Assembly: GCF_900177615.1 (NCBI RefSeq)
Contig: NZ_FXAP01000005.1
Coordinates: 348,030-412,029 of the forward strand
Direction: 5' to 3'
Length of the DNA stretch: 64,000 nt
Source of the DNA: Plantibacter flavus
Lineage (GTDB): Bacteria; Actinomycetota; Actinomycetes; Actinomycetales; Microbacteriaceae
Below are positions 1 to 8,823 of this stretch, one piece after another (positions within the stretch are counted from its first letter, which is position 1; the number at the start of each line of letters is the position of its first letter). Under the pieces are notes generated by a model. It had not been told where the DNA came from, made no database searches, and saw nothing but the letters and a program-made list of their open reading frames with translations. Position numbers and translations under genes: made by a program.

Positions 1-60
1 GGACGTGGTACCTGTGACGAGCTGCGTCCGCAGCATGCAGCGGTCGGCTCCGGGCGTCAC
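1..60 (-). CDS. Start of an unidentified gene (partial)
   Basis: An open frame of 20 codons runs leftwards off the window from a GTG at 60. This GTG overlaps the stop of the preceding acyltransferase remnant in a GTGA arrangement, the same coupling used throughout this locus, which is the main reason to believe it. An in-frame ATG at 36 is an alternative start. The visible peptide (MTPGADRCMLRTQLVTGTTS) is too short to classify. By position it should be another polysaccharide-locus gene. Confidence 0.35.
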   Translation of the reverse strand, partial: MTPGADRCMLRTQLVTGTTS

Positions 61-608
61 CACCACCAGACCTTGTTCCGCCTCGCGTCGAGGCGGTAGG
101 CGTCGACCTTCGGGCGTTCGGCGATGATGCGGGCCGGAACCCCACTCACCATGGTCCATGGCGGCCACATCCTTCGTGACGACCGCCCCGGCCGCGACGA
201 CCGCCCCCTCCCCGACAGACACCCCCGGGCGGATGATCGACCTGGCGCTGATCCAGGCGCGGTCGCCGATCCGCACCGGAGCCGACACGTACGCGAAGTC
301 AGGCGAGCGGATGTCGTGTTGGGCGGTCCAGATCTGTGCGCCACTCTTGATGCTCACATGGGATCCGACCGAGAGCCCACCGCGCGCATCCAGGGTCACA
401 TCTTCGGCGTTGAAGCAGTCCACTCTGAGGACGAGTCGACGGGCGACACGGACCTGGAGTCCGTGGTGGATCGCACACCCAGCACCGATCGCCGCGCCCA
501 GACGCGCAGCGCGATGATGCACAGCCAGTTGCTCGGCACCATCGAGGCCAACCGCAGCACGACCGCCTCGATCGACCCGACGATGAGACCCAGTCGTTTG
601 CGCATCAT
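57..608 (-). pseudogene. Hexapeptide-repeat acyltransferase with two frameshifts
   Basis: Read on the minus strand the pieces make one left-handed beta-helix O-acetyltransferase of the serine/colanic-acid acetyltransferase type, which would acetylate a sugar of the polysaccharide. The N-terminal piece begins MMRKRLGLIVGSIEAVV and runs to about 500. The hexapeptide part (GAAIGAGCAIHHG, later RPGVSVGEGAVVAAGAVVTKDVA) continues in another frame. The typical C-terminus (WTMVSGVPARIIAERP, ending KVWWW and TGA) returns to the first frame at about 160. One base appears lost near 500 and one gained near 160 (GCCGCCATGG where the family pattern VAPW expects one base fewer). Either this is a decayed gene or two assembly indels are present; flanking genes are intact. 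Start chosen at ATG 608, with ATG 605 also possible. Confidence 0.75.
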
Positions 609-688
609 GTTTCGTCCCCACTCACACGTCCAATGAAGATACTGACATATCACCGACGGTCGCAGGACCCACACGAACGGGTCGTGCC

Positions 689-1969
689 GTGATCCGCCTC
701 GCGTGGTCGGTGCTCGAGCGGGTCCTGCCGCGCGCGGCGTCGGCGCTCATCATGCTCGTCTTGGCCGCGAGGCTCGCGCCGTCCGTCGTCGGCATCTACG
801 CCTGGATGGTCCTGGCGCTCACCCTCGTCCAGACCATCGGCGACACAGCAGCTCGGCAGACCGCCGTCGTCCACGCCGGGACCGCCTCCGGAGCGCTCTT
901 CATCGGCCGCTTCCGGGTGTGGTCCGCCGTCATCGGAGGTGCCCTGCTCGCGGTCGTCGTCGTGGCGCTCCTCCTCACACAGGCGGCGCAGGACCGGTGG
1001 CAGGTACTCGCCCTCGCACCGTTCGTCTTCGTCCCCGCCGCGTCGGCCGCCGGCATCGATGCCCTGGTCAGACTGCAGCGATCGGCGCGCTGGAAGGACA
1101 TCGCCTCGAATCAGGCATGGTCGTCGACCTGCTCGCTCCTGTGCAGCGTGCCGACATTGCTCGTGACGGAGTCGCTCCTCGCGAGTGCGCTGCAGGCGCT
1201 GCTCGCCGAAGCGGGGTTCGCCATCCTCAACCGTCGACGCGCGGCGCGACTGGAACGTCCAGCAGACACCGGGACGCGACGCCCAGAGCTGACCGGAGGC
1301 GTGTTCCGCGACTACCTGCACACGGCGCTGTTCTCGCTCCTCGGTTGGGGACAGGGGCAGACCGACCGCCTCTCGATCGGGGCTCTCGCCGGCGGGGCAC
1401 GCCTGGGTCAATATTCGTTCGCCATGTCGCTGTCACGGAGCATCGGCGACGCTGCGGCCCTGGCTGCGATCAACGTCCTCCGGCCGGTCCTCGCCGAAGC
1501 GGCGCGTGACGGCCGGGGGTCCGAGATCGTCGCGGTCACGGAGGCTTCGCTCCGACGGTCACTGGCCCTGACGGTCGTGGCCGCCGTTGCGACGACCATC
1601 GGGGTGCACCTGTTCGTGGCTCCGTTCCTCGCGGACGACTGGAATCCCGCCCTCGCGCTCGTCCCCGTCCTCGCCCTGTCGGTCGCCCCCTCGGTCGTCG
1701 CGTGGTCGGTCACGGCGGTCCTCCAAGCTGAGAGCCGGATGCGCTGGGCGAGTCCGATCAAGGCGGTCGGCGTGCTGCTGTCCCTCCCGGTCGGCGTCGT
1801 CGCCCTCACCGACCTGCAGCTCGCGGCTTGGCTCGTGAACGCCCGGGAACTCATCGTGATGGCGCTGCTCCTCCTCGCCGCTCGCCACCGAGCCCCGTGG
1901 CGGGGTGGCCTCCTCGCCCTCTGCGTCGTCCTGGTCGGCGCGGCCGTCTGGTATCTGACCCGAGGCTAG
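689..1969 (+). CDS. Polysaccharide flippase-like membrane protein (Wzx/MATE-type)
   Basis: The 426-residue protein is almost entirely hydrophobic, with about twelve membrane segments, matching the usual size of Wzx/oligosaccharide flippases that move lipid-linked repeat units across the membrane. A single soluble loop near residues 185-210 (RRRAARLERPADTGTRRPEL) splits the protein into two halves, as in MATE folds. The GTG start at 689 fits the hydrophobic N-terminus. The gene diverges from the acyltransferase remnant, and its TAG stop shares the palindrome CTAG with the stop of the convergent glycosyltransferase. Family assignment rests on topology and context rather than a catalytic motif, so another MOP-superfamily transporter is possible. 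Confidence 0.7.
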   Translation: MIRLAWSVLERVLPRAASALIMLVLAARLAPSVVGIYAWMVLALTLVQTIGDTAARQTAVVHAGTASGALFIGRFRVWSAVIGGALLAVVVVALLLTQAAQDRWQVLALAPFVFVPAASAAGIDALVRLQRSARWKDIASNQAWSSTCSLLCSVPTLLVTESLLASALQALLAEAGFAILNRRRAARLERPADTGTRRPELTGGVFRDYLHTALFSLLGWGQGQTDRLSIGALAGGARLGQYSFAMSLSRSIGDAAALAAINVLRPVLAEAARDGRGSEIVAVTEASLRRSLALTVVAAVATTIGVHLFVAPFLADDWNPALALVPVLALSVAPSVVAWSVTAVLQAESRMRWASPIKAVGVLLSLPVGVVALTDLQLAAWLVNARELIVMALLLLAARHRAPWRGGLLALCVVLVGAAVWYLTRG

Positions 1970-2958
1970 GCCGGCTGCAGCAGATCCCTCACGATGTCCA
2001 GCGCCCCCTGGCTCGCATACCGCTGGTACTCGCCGCGGGGAGCACGCAGCAGGACGGGGAGGATCCGTCGCCACCGGGTACGAGGGAGATCGGCCCGGAA
2101 CCGCTCGAAGGCCGCTTTGGCGACGACGGCCGAGGGATCGGCGCGCGGCGCGGGCTCACGGGCATCGTCGAGCCAGGACGCGAGACCGGCGACGCGATCC
2201 GCGATGTCGCGGTTGCGCTGGCGCCCCGGCTGCATCAGCCTGGAGATCTTGTACGCCAGTGTCGGCTCGACGATCCCGATCTGATTCGCACCGTGCTGCC
2301 GGTAGTCGACGAGCGGCTCGTCCAGCAGCTCGATCGGGCCGCGCGATGCGGCCACGATCGCCAACCACTCGTCGTGCACCCACGGCGATGGGAACGGCGC
2401 GCCCGCGTCGAAGACCTCACGCCGGAGCATCGCGGTCGCACCGGTGACCAGGTTGCGGCGCAGCAGCACGCCGAAGGCGTCACCAGCTCGGATCCCGTCG
2501 CGTTCGTGCGGGCCGATCGACAGCGACGCGAAGAGCGTGGTGCCGAGGGACACCCCGTCGGCTCCGACGAGCCGGGCGTCCGAGCACACCATCTGCAGCT
2601 CCGGACGCGCGTCGAAGGCGGCCAAGGCACGCTCGACGCGGTCGAGCCGCCACACGTCGTCCTGATCGGAGAGGACGATCAGGCTCCCCGTGGTCGCGCG
2701 GATCGCCCCCTCGAAGTTCTTCGTCACGCCGAGTGGACTCGGATTCCGCAGGACGCGTACCGGTACGGGCGACTCCGTGGCGAAGCGCTCGACGATGGCG
2801 GATGTCCCGTCAGTCGAACCGTCGTCGCTCACCACGATCTCGCCCGGGAGCACGGTCTGCGCGAGCATGCTGTCCAACTGCTCTTCGAGGAACACGGCGC
2901 CGTTGTAGGTGCACAGGGCGACGGAGACACGTCCGTCGACTGCTGCTGTTGCTGGCAT
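1966..2958 (-). CDS. Family 2 glycosyltransferase
   Basis: This 330-residue GT-A enzyme should transfer a sugar from a nucleotide-sugar to the growing glycan at the cytoplasmic face. The N-terminal nucleotide-binding motif is VSVALCTYNGAVFLEEQLDS, followed by the metal-binding DDGSTDGT near residue 50 and the donor motif SDQDDVW at about 100. Both are hallmarks of GT2 O-antigen transferases, as is the WVHDEW segment around residue 185. ATG 2958 is preferred over GTG 2973 because an AGGGG lies just upstream of it. It converges on the flippase with overlapping stops. Acceptor and donor cannot be read from the sequence. Confidence 0.85.
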   Translation of the reverse strand: MPATAAVDGRVSVALCTYNGAVFLEEQLDSMLAQTVLPGEIVVSDDGSTDGTSAIVERFATESPVPVRVLRNPSPLGVTKNFEGAIRATTGSLIVLSDQDDVWRLDRVERALAAFDARPELQMVCSDARLVGADGVSLGTTLFASLSIGPHERDGIRAGDAFGVLLRRNLVTGATAMLRREVFDAGAPFPSPWVHDEWLAIVAASRGPIELLDEPLVDYRQHGANQIGIVEPTLAYKISRLMQPGRQRNRDIADRVAGLASWLDDAREPAPRADPSAVVAKAAFERFRADLPRTRWRRILPVLLRAPRGEYQRYASQGALDIVRDLLQPA

Positions 2959-3017
2959 GGACCCGCCCCTCACCGCTCATCGGACCGCGGACCAGCCTAT
3001 CCCGACCGCCCCACTGG

Positions 3018-3023
3018 TATCCT
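3018..3023 (+). promoter_or_regulatory. -10 box TATCCT, near-leaderless promoter
   Basis: TATCCT ends 8 bp before ATG 3032, so transcription should begin at or within a base or two of the start codon. No Shine-Dalgarno sequence is present. Confidence 0.5.
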
Positions 3024-3031
3024 CGTGCCTT

Positions 3032-4120
3032 ATGCCCCGCGTAGCCGTCGACCTCCTCTCCTACACCGGAACGAAAGGCGGTATGGAGACATATGCTCGC
3101 GAGCTGTACCGCGAGATAGGCCGACTGGGCAGTGAATTCGAGTTCGTCGGACTCGCCAGCAAAGAGGGGTACCAGCTCGACCGTTCCTGGTTCCCCGGGA
3201 ACATGATCGACACCGGCATCAGCGGCGAGAACCGCTTCCGGTGGGCGGTCGGCGAGCTCTGGTCGATCGGTCGCATCGCGAAGCGTCACCGTGCGGATCT
3301 GTTGCACTGCCCGGCTCTACTCGGTCCCGCCCGGAGCAGCATGCCCACCGTGATCTCCATGCACGACATGCTCTACTGGAGCCAGCCGCAGATGATGAGC
3401 ACCCCGGCGTTCACGGAACCCGTGAAGTTCATGGAGCGCCTCGGTGCACGGAACGCCAGCCGGATGATCACCATCAGCGAGGTGTCCCGGCGCGAGATCA
3501 TCACCTACCTCGGCTTCCCCGCCGACCGCATCGTCCTCATCCCCCTCGCCGGCACCGCCCTGCCGATGGGCGAACGACGACCGGACAAGGAGCACCCCTT
3601 CATCCTGGCGACGGGCAACCGGCGCCCGCACAAGAACTGGGCTGGCCTCATCAGGGCGTTGCCGCTCGTGGACGAGGCGATCCGCCCTCGAGTGGTCATC
3701 ACCGGCAGCCACGGTGAGGACCCCTTGCGCGCCGTCGTCGACGAGGTCGGCATGCACGACTGGGTCGAGCTGCGATCCTGGTTGACCAGCGAGGAACTCG
3801 GTCACCTGTATGAGACCGCCACCGCGCTCGCCATGCCGTCGTTCCACGACGGCTTCAGTCTGCCCGCGCTCGAGGCCATGATGGCCGGGCTCCCCGTGCT
3901 CATCTCCGACATCCCCGTGTACCGGGAGGTCGCCGGCGATGCGGCCGAGTACTTCGATCCCCATTCGCTCGAGTCGATCGCCACTGCGATGACGACGGCG
4001 GTCAGTGACCCCGCACGGATGGCCGAACTCGCCGATCAGGGCAGGGAACGCGCCAAGCAGTTCTCCTGGGAACGGGTTGCGACACGCACGCTCGAGACCT
4101 TCCGGACCACACTCGCCTGA
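3032..4120 (+). CDS. Family 4 glycosyltransferase
   Basis: The 362-residue protein has the two-domain GT-B layout. The N-terminal acceptor half begins MPRVAVDLLSYTGTKGGMET, with the glycine-rich GTKGG loop. The donor half carries ATGNRRPHKNW near residue 200 and the GT4 phosphate/ribose segment PSFHDGFSLPALEAMMAGLP near 270-290. The acidic residue of the usual EX7E motif is represented by D..SLPALE, an ordinary variation. It likely adds a mannose- or rhamnose-type sugar to the polysaccharide. An upstream in-frame extension to 2909 is rejected because the -10 box lies inside it and the N-terminus aligns at 3032. A hairpin follows the stop. Confidence 0.85.
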   Translation: MPRVAVDLLSYTGTKGGMETYARELYREIGRLGSEFEFVGLASKEGYQLDRSWFPGNMIDTGISGENRFRWAVGELWSIGRIAKRHRADLLHCPALLGPARSSMPTVISMHDMLYWSQPQMMSTPAFTEPVKFMERLGARNASRMITISEVSRREIITYLGFPADRIVLIPLAGTALPMGERRPDKEHPFILATGNRRPHKNWAGLIRALPLVDEAIRPRVVITGSHGEDPLRAVVDEVGMHDWVELRSWLTSEELGHLYETATALAMPSFHDGFSLPALEAMMAGLPVLISDIPVYREVAGDAAEYFDPHSLESIATAMTTAVSDPARMAELADQGRERAKQFSWERVATRTLETFRTTLA

Positions 4121-4126
4121 CACGGC

Positions 4127-4162
4127 CGCGGCTGGACGACGGGCATCCGCCATCCAGCCGCG
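4127..4162. terminator. Bidirectional terminator hairpin
   Basis: CGCGGCTGGA and TCCAGCCGCG form a perfect 10-bp stem around a 16-nt loop, in the 47-bp gap between convergent genes. There is no clear U-tract, as is usual in actinobacteria. Confidence 0.6.
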
Positions 4163-4167
4163 TCGCC

Positions 4168-6687
4168 TTACTCCGACTGCGGCTGGATGATCGGGATCGA
4201 CTCGGTGTCGGCCGGCCCGAGCGCGATGGTCGGCATCGACACGGTGATGAGTGAGCCGTCGGCACGGCGGCTGCCCTCGATGTCGCTCGCGCTCGGCTCG
4301 CCGACGAGGTGCGGACCCTGGTTGTCGAGTGGAACGGTGACCGTGGTACCGGCCTCGACGATGACGTTGCCGCCGCCGACGACGAAGGAGGCGGAATCCC
4401 CCTCTTCGACGGTGAACCGCATCTCGGTGCGCCGGACGGAGATGCGTACCCGCGTGCCCTTGACCGTGAGCCGGAAGGTGATGCCCTGCCAGTCGACCGG
4501 CAGGCGCGGGGAGAAGGAGATCACGCCGCCGTGGTCGCGCATCCCGGCGAAACCGAGCACGAGCGCGCTCCACACGCCGCCGGTGGAGGCGACGTGCACA
4601 CCGTCAGGGGTGTTGCGGTGCAGGTTCGCGAGGTCGACGAACAGCGCCGACCAGAAGTACTTGAGCGCGAGCCGCTGGTACCCGACCTCGGCTGCGATGA
4701 TCGATTGCACGACCGCCGACAGGGTCGAGTCGCCCGTCGTCAGCGGGTCGTAGTAGTCGAAGTCGGCGAGCTTCTCCTCGTCGGTGAAGTGGTCGCCCTG
4801 CAGGAGCAACGCCAGCACGACGTCCGCCTGCTTGAGCACCTGGAACCGGTAGATGACGAGCGGGTGGAAGTGCAGGAGCAGCGGGAGGTGCTCGGGAGGG
4901 GTGTGATCGAGGTCCCACAGCTCCTTCTCGAGGAACTGGGCGTCCTGCGGGTGGATGCCGAGCCGCTTGTCGAAGGGGATGTGCATGTGCTCGGCGGCGC
5001 GCTGCCACTCGCGGACCTCGGCGTCGTCGAGCGACAGCCGCGTGACCAGGCGCTCGAAGGAGGCCGGATCGTCTTCGCGGAGGCGCTCCACGGCCTCGAC
5101 GGCCGACAGCAGGTTCGACCGGGCCATGACGTTGGTGTAGAGGTTGTCGTTCACGACGGTCGTGTACTCGTCGGGCCCCGTGACCCCGTAGATGTGGAAC
5201 GAGTCCTTGCCGTTCGCGCGCCAGAAGCCCAGGTCGGCCCACATGCGCGCCGTCTCGACGAAGATGTCGACGGCTCCGCGGGCGAGGAAGTCCTCATCCC
5301 CCGTCGCCGCGACGTACTGCCGCAGCGCATAGGAGATGTCGGCGTCGATGTGGTACTGCGCCGTGCCGGCCGCGTAGTACGCGGACGACTCGAGCCCGTT
5401 GATCGTGCGCCACGGGAACAGGGCGCCGTGCTGGTTGAGCTCGGTCGCGCGGGAGCGGGCGGCGTCGAGCATGTTCTGACGGAACCGGAGGGCGTTCCGC
5501 GCGACGAGCGGTGCCGTGTAGCTGAGGAACGGGAGGACGTAGACCTCGGTGTCCCAGAAGTAGTGGCCGCCGTACCCGGAGCCGGACACGCCCTTCGCCG
5601 CGACACCGCCGCCGTCCGTGCGTGCAGACGCCTGCGCCAGCTGGAAGAGGTTCCAACGCGTCGCCTGCTGGATGGCCGGCTGTCCGTGGACCTCGACGTC
5701 GGAGCGCGCCCAGAAGTCCTCGAGCCACAGCTCCTGGTTGCGGATCGCCGATTCGATGCCGTTCTCAGCGGAACGGTCGAGCGTGCGGGCACAGCGGTCG
5801 GCGAGCTCCTTCGGAGGGACGGCGTTGGAGGTGTGGTAGCTGATGATCTTGGTGAGCTTCGTGGGCACGCCCGCGCGGCCGCGGATCGTGTACACGTGCT
5901 TCGCGAGGTCGGCCTCGATGTGCGTCGAGACCTCGTACTCGTTCTCGGTCTCGATCGTGTGGTCGGCTCCGGCCACGATCGTCATGCCGGAGTTCGTCGT
6001 CTGGTAGCCGAGCATCGCGCGCGGACCGTCGATGAGCTTGTACCGCGGCTGCAGCACCCGCTCGGTGAGTGACTCCGCCTTGCGCGGGTCACCCATCCCC
6101 GGCTCGGGTGCGTTCGTGAGGTAGTCGTCCTGACGGTCCTGCCGGTTGATGATCTGGCTGGAGAGCACGAGCGACGCGTCCGCGTCGAGCAACGTGACCT
6201 CGTAGTCGAGGACCGCGAGATGGCGGTCGGTGAAGGACACCATGCGACGGGAGCGGATGTGGACCCGCTTGCCCGAGGGCGTCCGCCATTCGAGTTCACG
6301 GCTGAGGACACCGGTCTTGAAGTCGAGGCGACGCTCGAAGCTCAGGAGGTCGGCGTCGTTGAGGATCAGCGGCTCGTCGTCGACGTAGAGGCGGACGACC
6401 TTCGTGTCGGGTGCGTTGACGATCGTCTGACCGACGCGGGCGAAGCCGAACGCCTCCTCGGCGTGACGGATCGGCCAGGTCTCGTGGAACCCGTTGATGA
6501 ACGTGCCGTGGACGTGGCCGTCGCGGCCCTCCTCGACGTTGCCGCGGAAGCCGAGGTAGCCGTTGCCGAGCGCGAACAGGGTCTCGGTCGTGCCCTCGTC
6601 GTCCGCGTCGACATGGGTCTCGACGAGCGCCCAGTCGTCGAGCGGGAACCGGTGACGGTCGAGCGGGTCGCTGGTGATGTGGTTCAT
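4168..6687 (-). CDS. Glycoside hydrolase family 65 disaccharide phosphorylase
   Basis: The 839-residue protein has GH65 length and layout: an N-terminal beta-sandwich (LFALGNGYLGFRGN near 38-50), an (alpha/alpha)6 catalytic barrel and a small C-terminal beta domain. The barrel carries HYFWDTEVYVLPFL (376-389) and GPDEYTTVVNDNLYTN (504-519). Glu507 of GPDE aligns with the known catalytic acid of maltose phosphorylase. Family members use phosphate to cleave maltose, trehalose, kojibiose or nigerose in the cytoplasm, giving beta-glucose 1-phosphate and glucose; which disaccharide is used here cannot be read. The start ATG 6687 overlaps the TGA of the beta-phosphoglucomutase gene, the enzyme that would consume the product. 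Its position inside a polysaccharide locus is unusual. Confidence 0.9.
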   Translation of the reverse strand: MNHITSDPLDRHRFPLDDWALVETHVDADDEGTTETLFALGNGYLGFRGNVEEGRDGHVHGTFINGFHETWPIRHAEEAFGFARVGQTIVNAPDTKVVRLYVDDEPLILNDADLLSFERRLDFKTGVLSRELEWRTPSGKRVHIRSRRMVSFTDRHLAVLDYEVTLLDADASLVLSSQIINRQDRQDDYLTNAPEPGMGDPRKAESLTERVLQPRYKLIDGPRAMLGYQTTNSGMTIVAGADHTIETENEYEVSTHIEADLAKHVYTIRGRAGVPTKLTKIISYHTSNAVPPKELADRCARTLDRSAENGIESAIRNQELWLEDFWARSDVEVHGQPAIQQATRWNLFQLAQASARTDGGGVAAKGVSGSGYGGHYFWDTEVYVLPFLSYTAPLVARNALRFRQNMLDAARSRATELNQHGALFPWRTINGLESSAYYAAGTAQYHIDADISYALRQYVAATGDEDFLARGAVDIFVETARMWADLGFWRANGKDSFHIYGVTGPDEYTTVVNDNLYTNVMARSNLLSAVEAVERLREDDPASFERLVTRLSLDDAEVREWQRAAEHMHIPFDKRLGIHPQDAQFLEKELWDLDHTPPEHLPLLLHFHPLVIYRFQVLKQADVVLALLLQGDHFTDEEKLADFDYYDPLTTGDSTLSAVVQSIIAAEVGYQRLALKYFWSALFVDLANLHRNTPDGVHVASTGGVWSALVLGFAGMRDHGGVISFSPRLPVDWQGITFRLTVKGTRVRISVRRTEMRFTVEEGDSASFVVGGGNVIVEAGTTVTVPLDNQGPHLVGEPSASDIEGSRRADGSLITVSMPTIALGPADTESIPIIQPQSE

Positions 6688-7547
6688 GCCTGGTCCTCGG
6701 AGGAGTCGTGGGGTGCCGTGAAGGTCTCGGAGTCGGCCGGATCGTCCGGCCCCGCTGTTCGCGAAGCCGACCGCAGTGGGTCGACGAGCTCGTCGAGGTC
6801 GTCGACCACGACGTCGGCTCCTGCCTCGATGAGCGCCTGGTGCCCGATGCCGCGGTCGACGCCGAGCACGAGACCGAAGTCGCCACGTCGACCGGCCTCG
6901 ACCCCGGAGTGCGCGTCCTCGACGACGACGCATTCAGACGGCGCGTAACCGAGCAGACGACCGGCCTCGACGTAGGTGTCCGGCGCGGGCTTGCCGGCGA
7001 TCCCCTCGCGCGCGGCGACGACGCCGTCCATCACGACCGGGAACCGCTCACGGAGTCCTCCCGCTCGGAGGACGACTTCGGCGTTCTTGGAACTCGACAC
7101 CACGGCGACCGCGAGCCCTGCCTGCTCGACCGTGTCGAGGAAGGTCAACGATCCCGGGTACGCGGCGATGCCGTCCGCTTCCAGGACGGCCGTGAACACC
7201 GAGTTCTTCCGGTTACCGAGGCCGCACACGGTCTCGAGCTCCGGGGCGTCGGACGGCGAGCCCTCGGGAAGCGTGATGCCGCGTGACGCGAGCATCGCGC
7301 GCACCCCGTCGTACCGCGGCTTGCCGTCGATGTACTGGAAGTAGTCGGCGTCGGTGTACGGCTCGGTGATCCCGTGGGCGACGAGCTCGTCGGTGAAGAG
7401 CTTCGCCCAGGCGTGCATGTGGATCTCGGCGGTCGGGGTGATGACGCCGTCGAGGTCGAACAGCACCGCCCGGCAGCCGAGGAGCCGAGAGGCCGCCTCG
7501 TCGAGGGTCAGGACGTCGTTCGATGGCGCGTTGATCGGCTGGGTCAC
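6684..7547 (-). CDS. pgmB: Beta-phosphoglucomutase family HAD protein
   Basis: This 287-residue HAD-superfamily protein has the nucleophile motif FDLDGVITPTA at residues 30-40 (Asp31, Asp33), a helical cap, VVSSSKN for motif II, GKPAPDTY with the motif III lysine, and VVEDAHSGVEAGRRG for motif IV. This set matches beta-phosphoglucomutase, which converts beta-glucose 1-phosphate to glucose 6-phosphate. Coupling to the GH65 gene by ATGA overlap supports the role. The protein is about 60 residues longer than classical PgmB, as is common for actinobacterial forms beside GH65 genes. GTG 7547 is preceded by GAGGAC. A related phosphatase function cannot be excluded. Confidence 0.85.
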   Translation of the reverse strand: MTQPINAPSNDVLTLDEAASRLLGCRAVLFDLDGVITPTAEIHMHAWAKLFTDELVAHGITEPYTDADYFQYIDGKPRYDGVRAMLASRGITLPEGSPSDAPELETVCGLGNRKNSVFTAVLEADGIAAYPGSLTFLDTVEQAGLAVAVVSSSKNAEVVLRAGGLRERFPVVMDGVVAAREGIAGKPAPDTYVEAGRLLGYAPSECVVVEDAHSGVEAGRRGDFGLVLGVDRGIGHQALIEAGADVVVDDLDELVDPLRSASRTAGPDDPADSETFTAPHDSSEDQA

Positions 7548-7635
7548 GGTGCACGGTCCTCGTCGGTTTGGGGGAAGAGGTGGACAGTGGAACGGAAGCT
7601 GCTGCGGACCGGTGGGGCGGCCGCGCAGACCCAGC

Positions 7636-8823
7636 CTAGGAGAGTTTGGCCACCACGTCGTACACGCGGTCGATACCGGCGTGGACCGGGAAGTGGTGGT
7701 TGCCGACGAACAGCCCGTCCTCGTGGATCTTGTCGGCGGCGGGGAGTTCTGCCGGGACCTTCGCGTCGAGGTACTTCATGACCGGGTTCTTCGTGAAGTT
7801 GCCCGCCACGATGGGCCGTGACTCGATCCCCTCGGCGGCGAACGCCTGCACGACCTCCTTGCGTCGGCCGGCGAGTGCGCCCTCGAGCACGAGGGAGAAG
7901 CCGAACCAGCTGCTCTCGCCCTGCTCGCGCTGGATGCGCACGGAGTCGAGGTCGGCGAAGCGTTCCGTCCAGTACACGGCGTTCTCCCGACGACCTGCGA
8001 TGAGCTGTGGGACCTTCTGGATCTGCTCGATGCCGATCGCGCCGGACATCTCGAGCGGACGGACGTTGTAACCGGGAAGGACGAAGCGGAAGAGGTCGTC
8101 CCACTCGTCGCCCGACTTGTCGTGAACGGCGTTCTTCTCGGGGAGTCCACGGGTCCAGCCGTGGGCCCGCAGCGAGATGAGCATCTGCGCCGTGGCCTCG
8201 TCGTCCGTCAGGATCATCCCGCCCTCCATCGTCGAGATGTGGTGGGAGAAGAAGGCGCTGAACGTGCCCATCGCTCCGACCGTTCCGGCGAACCGCCCGT
8301 CGTCCTTCGCGCCGAGCGACTCGCAGTTGTCCTCCAGCAGGAGGAGGCCGTGACGTTCGGCGAGTGCCGTGAGCGCCGCGAAGTCGTTCGGGTTGCCGAG
8401 GAGGTTGACCGCGAAGATCGCCTTGGTGCGCGGGGTGATGGCGGCCTCGGCGAGCGACAGGTCCAGGTTGAGGGTGTCGACGTCGATGTCGACGAAGCTC
8501 GGGATGAGGCCGTACTGCTGGAGCGGGTAGTAGGTGGTGGCCCACGACACGGCGGGCACCAGGACCTCGTCGCCCGCCTGCAGGTCGACCCGGTCGTCGA
8601 GGACGGCAGCGGCGATCGCGAGGAGGTTCGCGCTCGACCCGGAGTTGACCATGACGCCGAATCCGGCGCCGAACGCACTGGCGAAATCGCGCTCGAACTG
8701 CGCGACGAGCGGACCCATGGTGAAGCGGCCGCTGTCGACGACGCGCTGGATGGCGGCGTACTCCGCGGCATCCCAGGAGGAGGTGGCGAGGGGGAAACCG
8801 GAGTCGAAGGTGTCGTCGGTCAT
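7636..8823 (-). CDS. PLP-dependent sugar 3-dehydratase, ColD-like
   Basis: This 395-residue member of the DegT/DnrJ/EryC1/StrS fold has SGSSANLLAI near 61-70 for cofactor phosphate binding and EDNCESLGA near 164 for the pyridine ring. At the site where aminotransferases carry the Schiff-base lysine it reads FFSHHISTMEGG (191-202), with histidine instead. That substitution is the hallmark of ColD (GDP-4-keto-6-deoxymannose 3-dehydratase) and of the RfbH/E1 enzymes, which remove the 3-hydroxyl rather than transaminate. The ColD assignment over RfbH rests on the neighbouring Gmd and GDP-fucose-synthase-like genes and on length (about 390 residues). RfbH is longer and carries an iron-sulfur cluster, for which no cysteine cluster is seen. 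It starts ATG 8823 in an ATGA overlap with the reductase gene. Predicted product: GDP-4-keto-3,6-dideoxymannose. Confidence 0.85.
   Translation of the reverse strand: MTDDTFDSGFPLATSSWDAAEYAAIQRVVDSGRFTMGPLVAQFERDFASAFGAGFGVMVNSGSSANLLAIAAAVLDDRVDLQAGDEVLVPAVSWATTYYPLQQYGLIPSFVDIDVDTLNLDLSLAEAAITPRTKAIFAVNLLGNPNDFAALTALAERHGLLLLEDNCESLGAKDDGRFAGTVGAMGTFSAFFSHHISTMEGGMILTDDEATAQMLISLRAHGWTRGLPEKNAVHDKSGDEWDDLFRFVLPGYNVRPLEMSGAIGIEQIQKVPQLIAGRRENAVYWTERFADLDSVRIQREQGESSWFGFSLVLEGALAGRRKEVVQAFAAEGIESRPIVAGNFTKNPVMKYLDAKVPAELPAADKIHEDGLFVGNHHFPVHAGIDRVYDVVAKLS

Noticed and set aside
4309..6072. Plus-strand open frame of 587 codons opposite the GH65 gene
   Set aside because: Shadow of the GH65 gene, which carries conserved catalytic motifs on the minus strand.
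7636..8823. Aminotransferase (perosamine synthase-like) for the DegT-family protein
   Set aside because: The Schiff-base lysine is replaced by histidine in SHHIST, which is characteristic of 3-dehydratases and incompatible with transamination.
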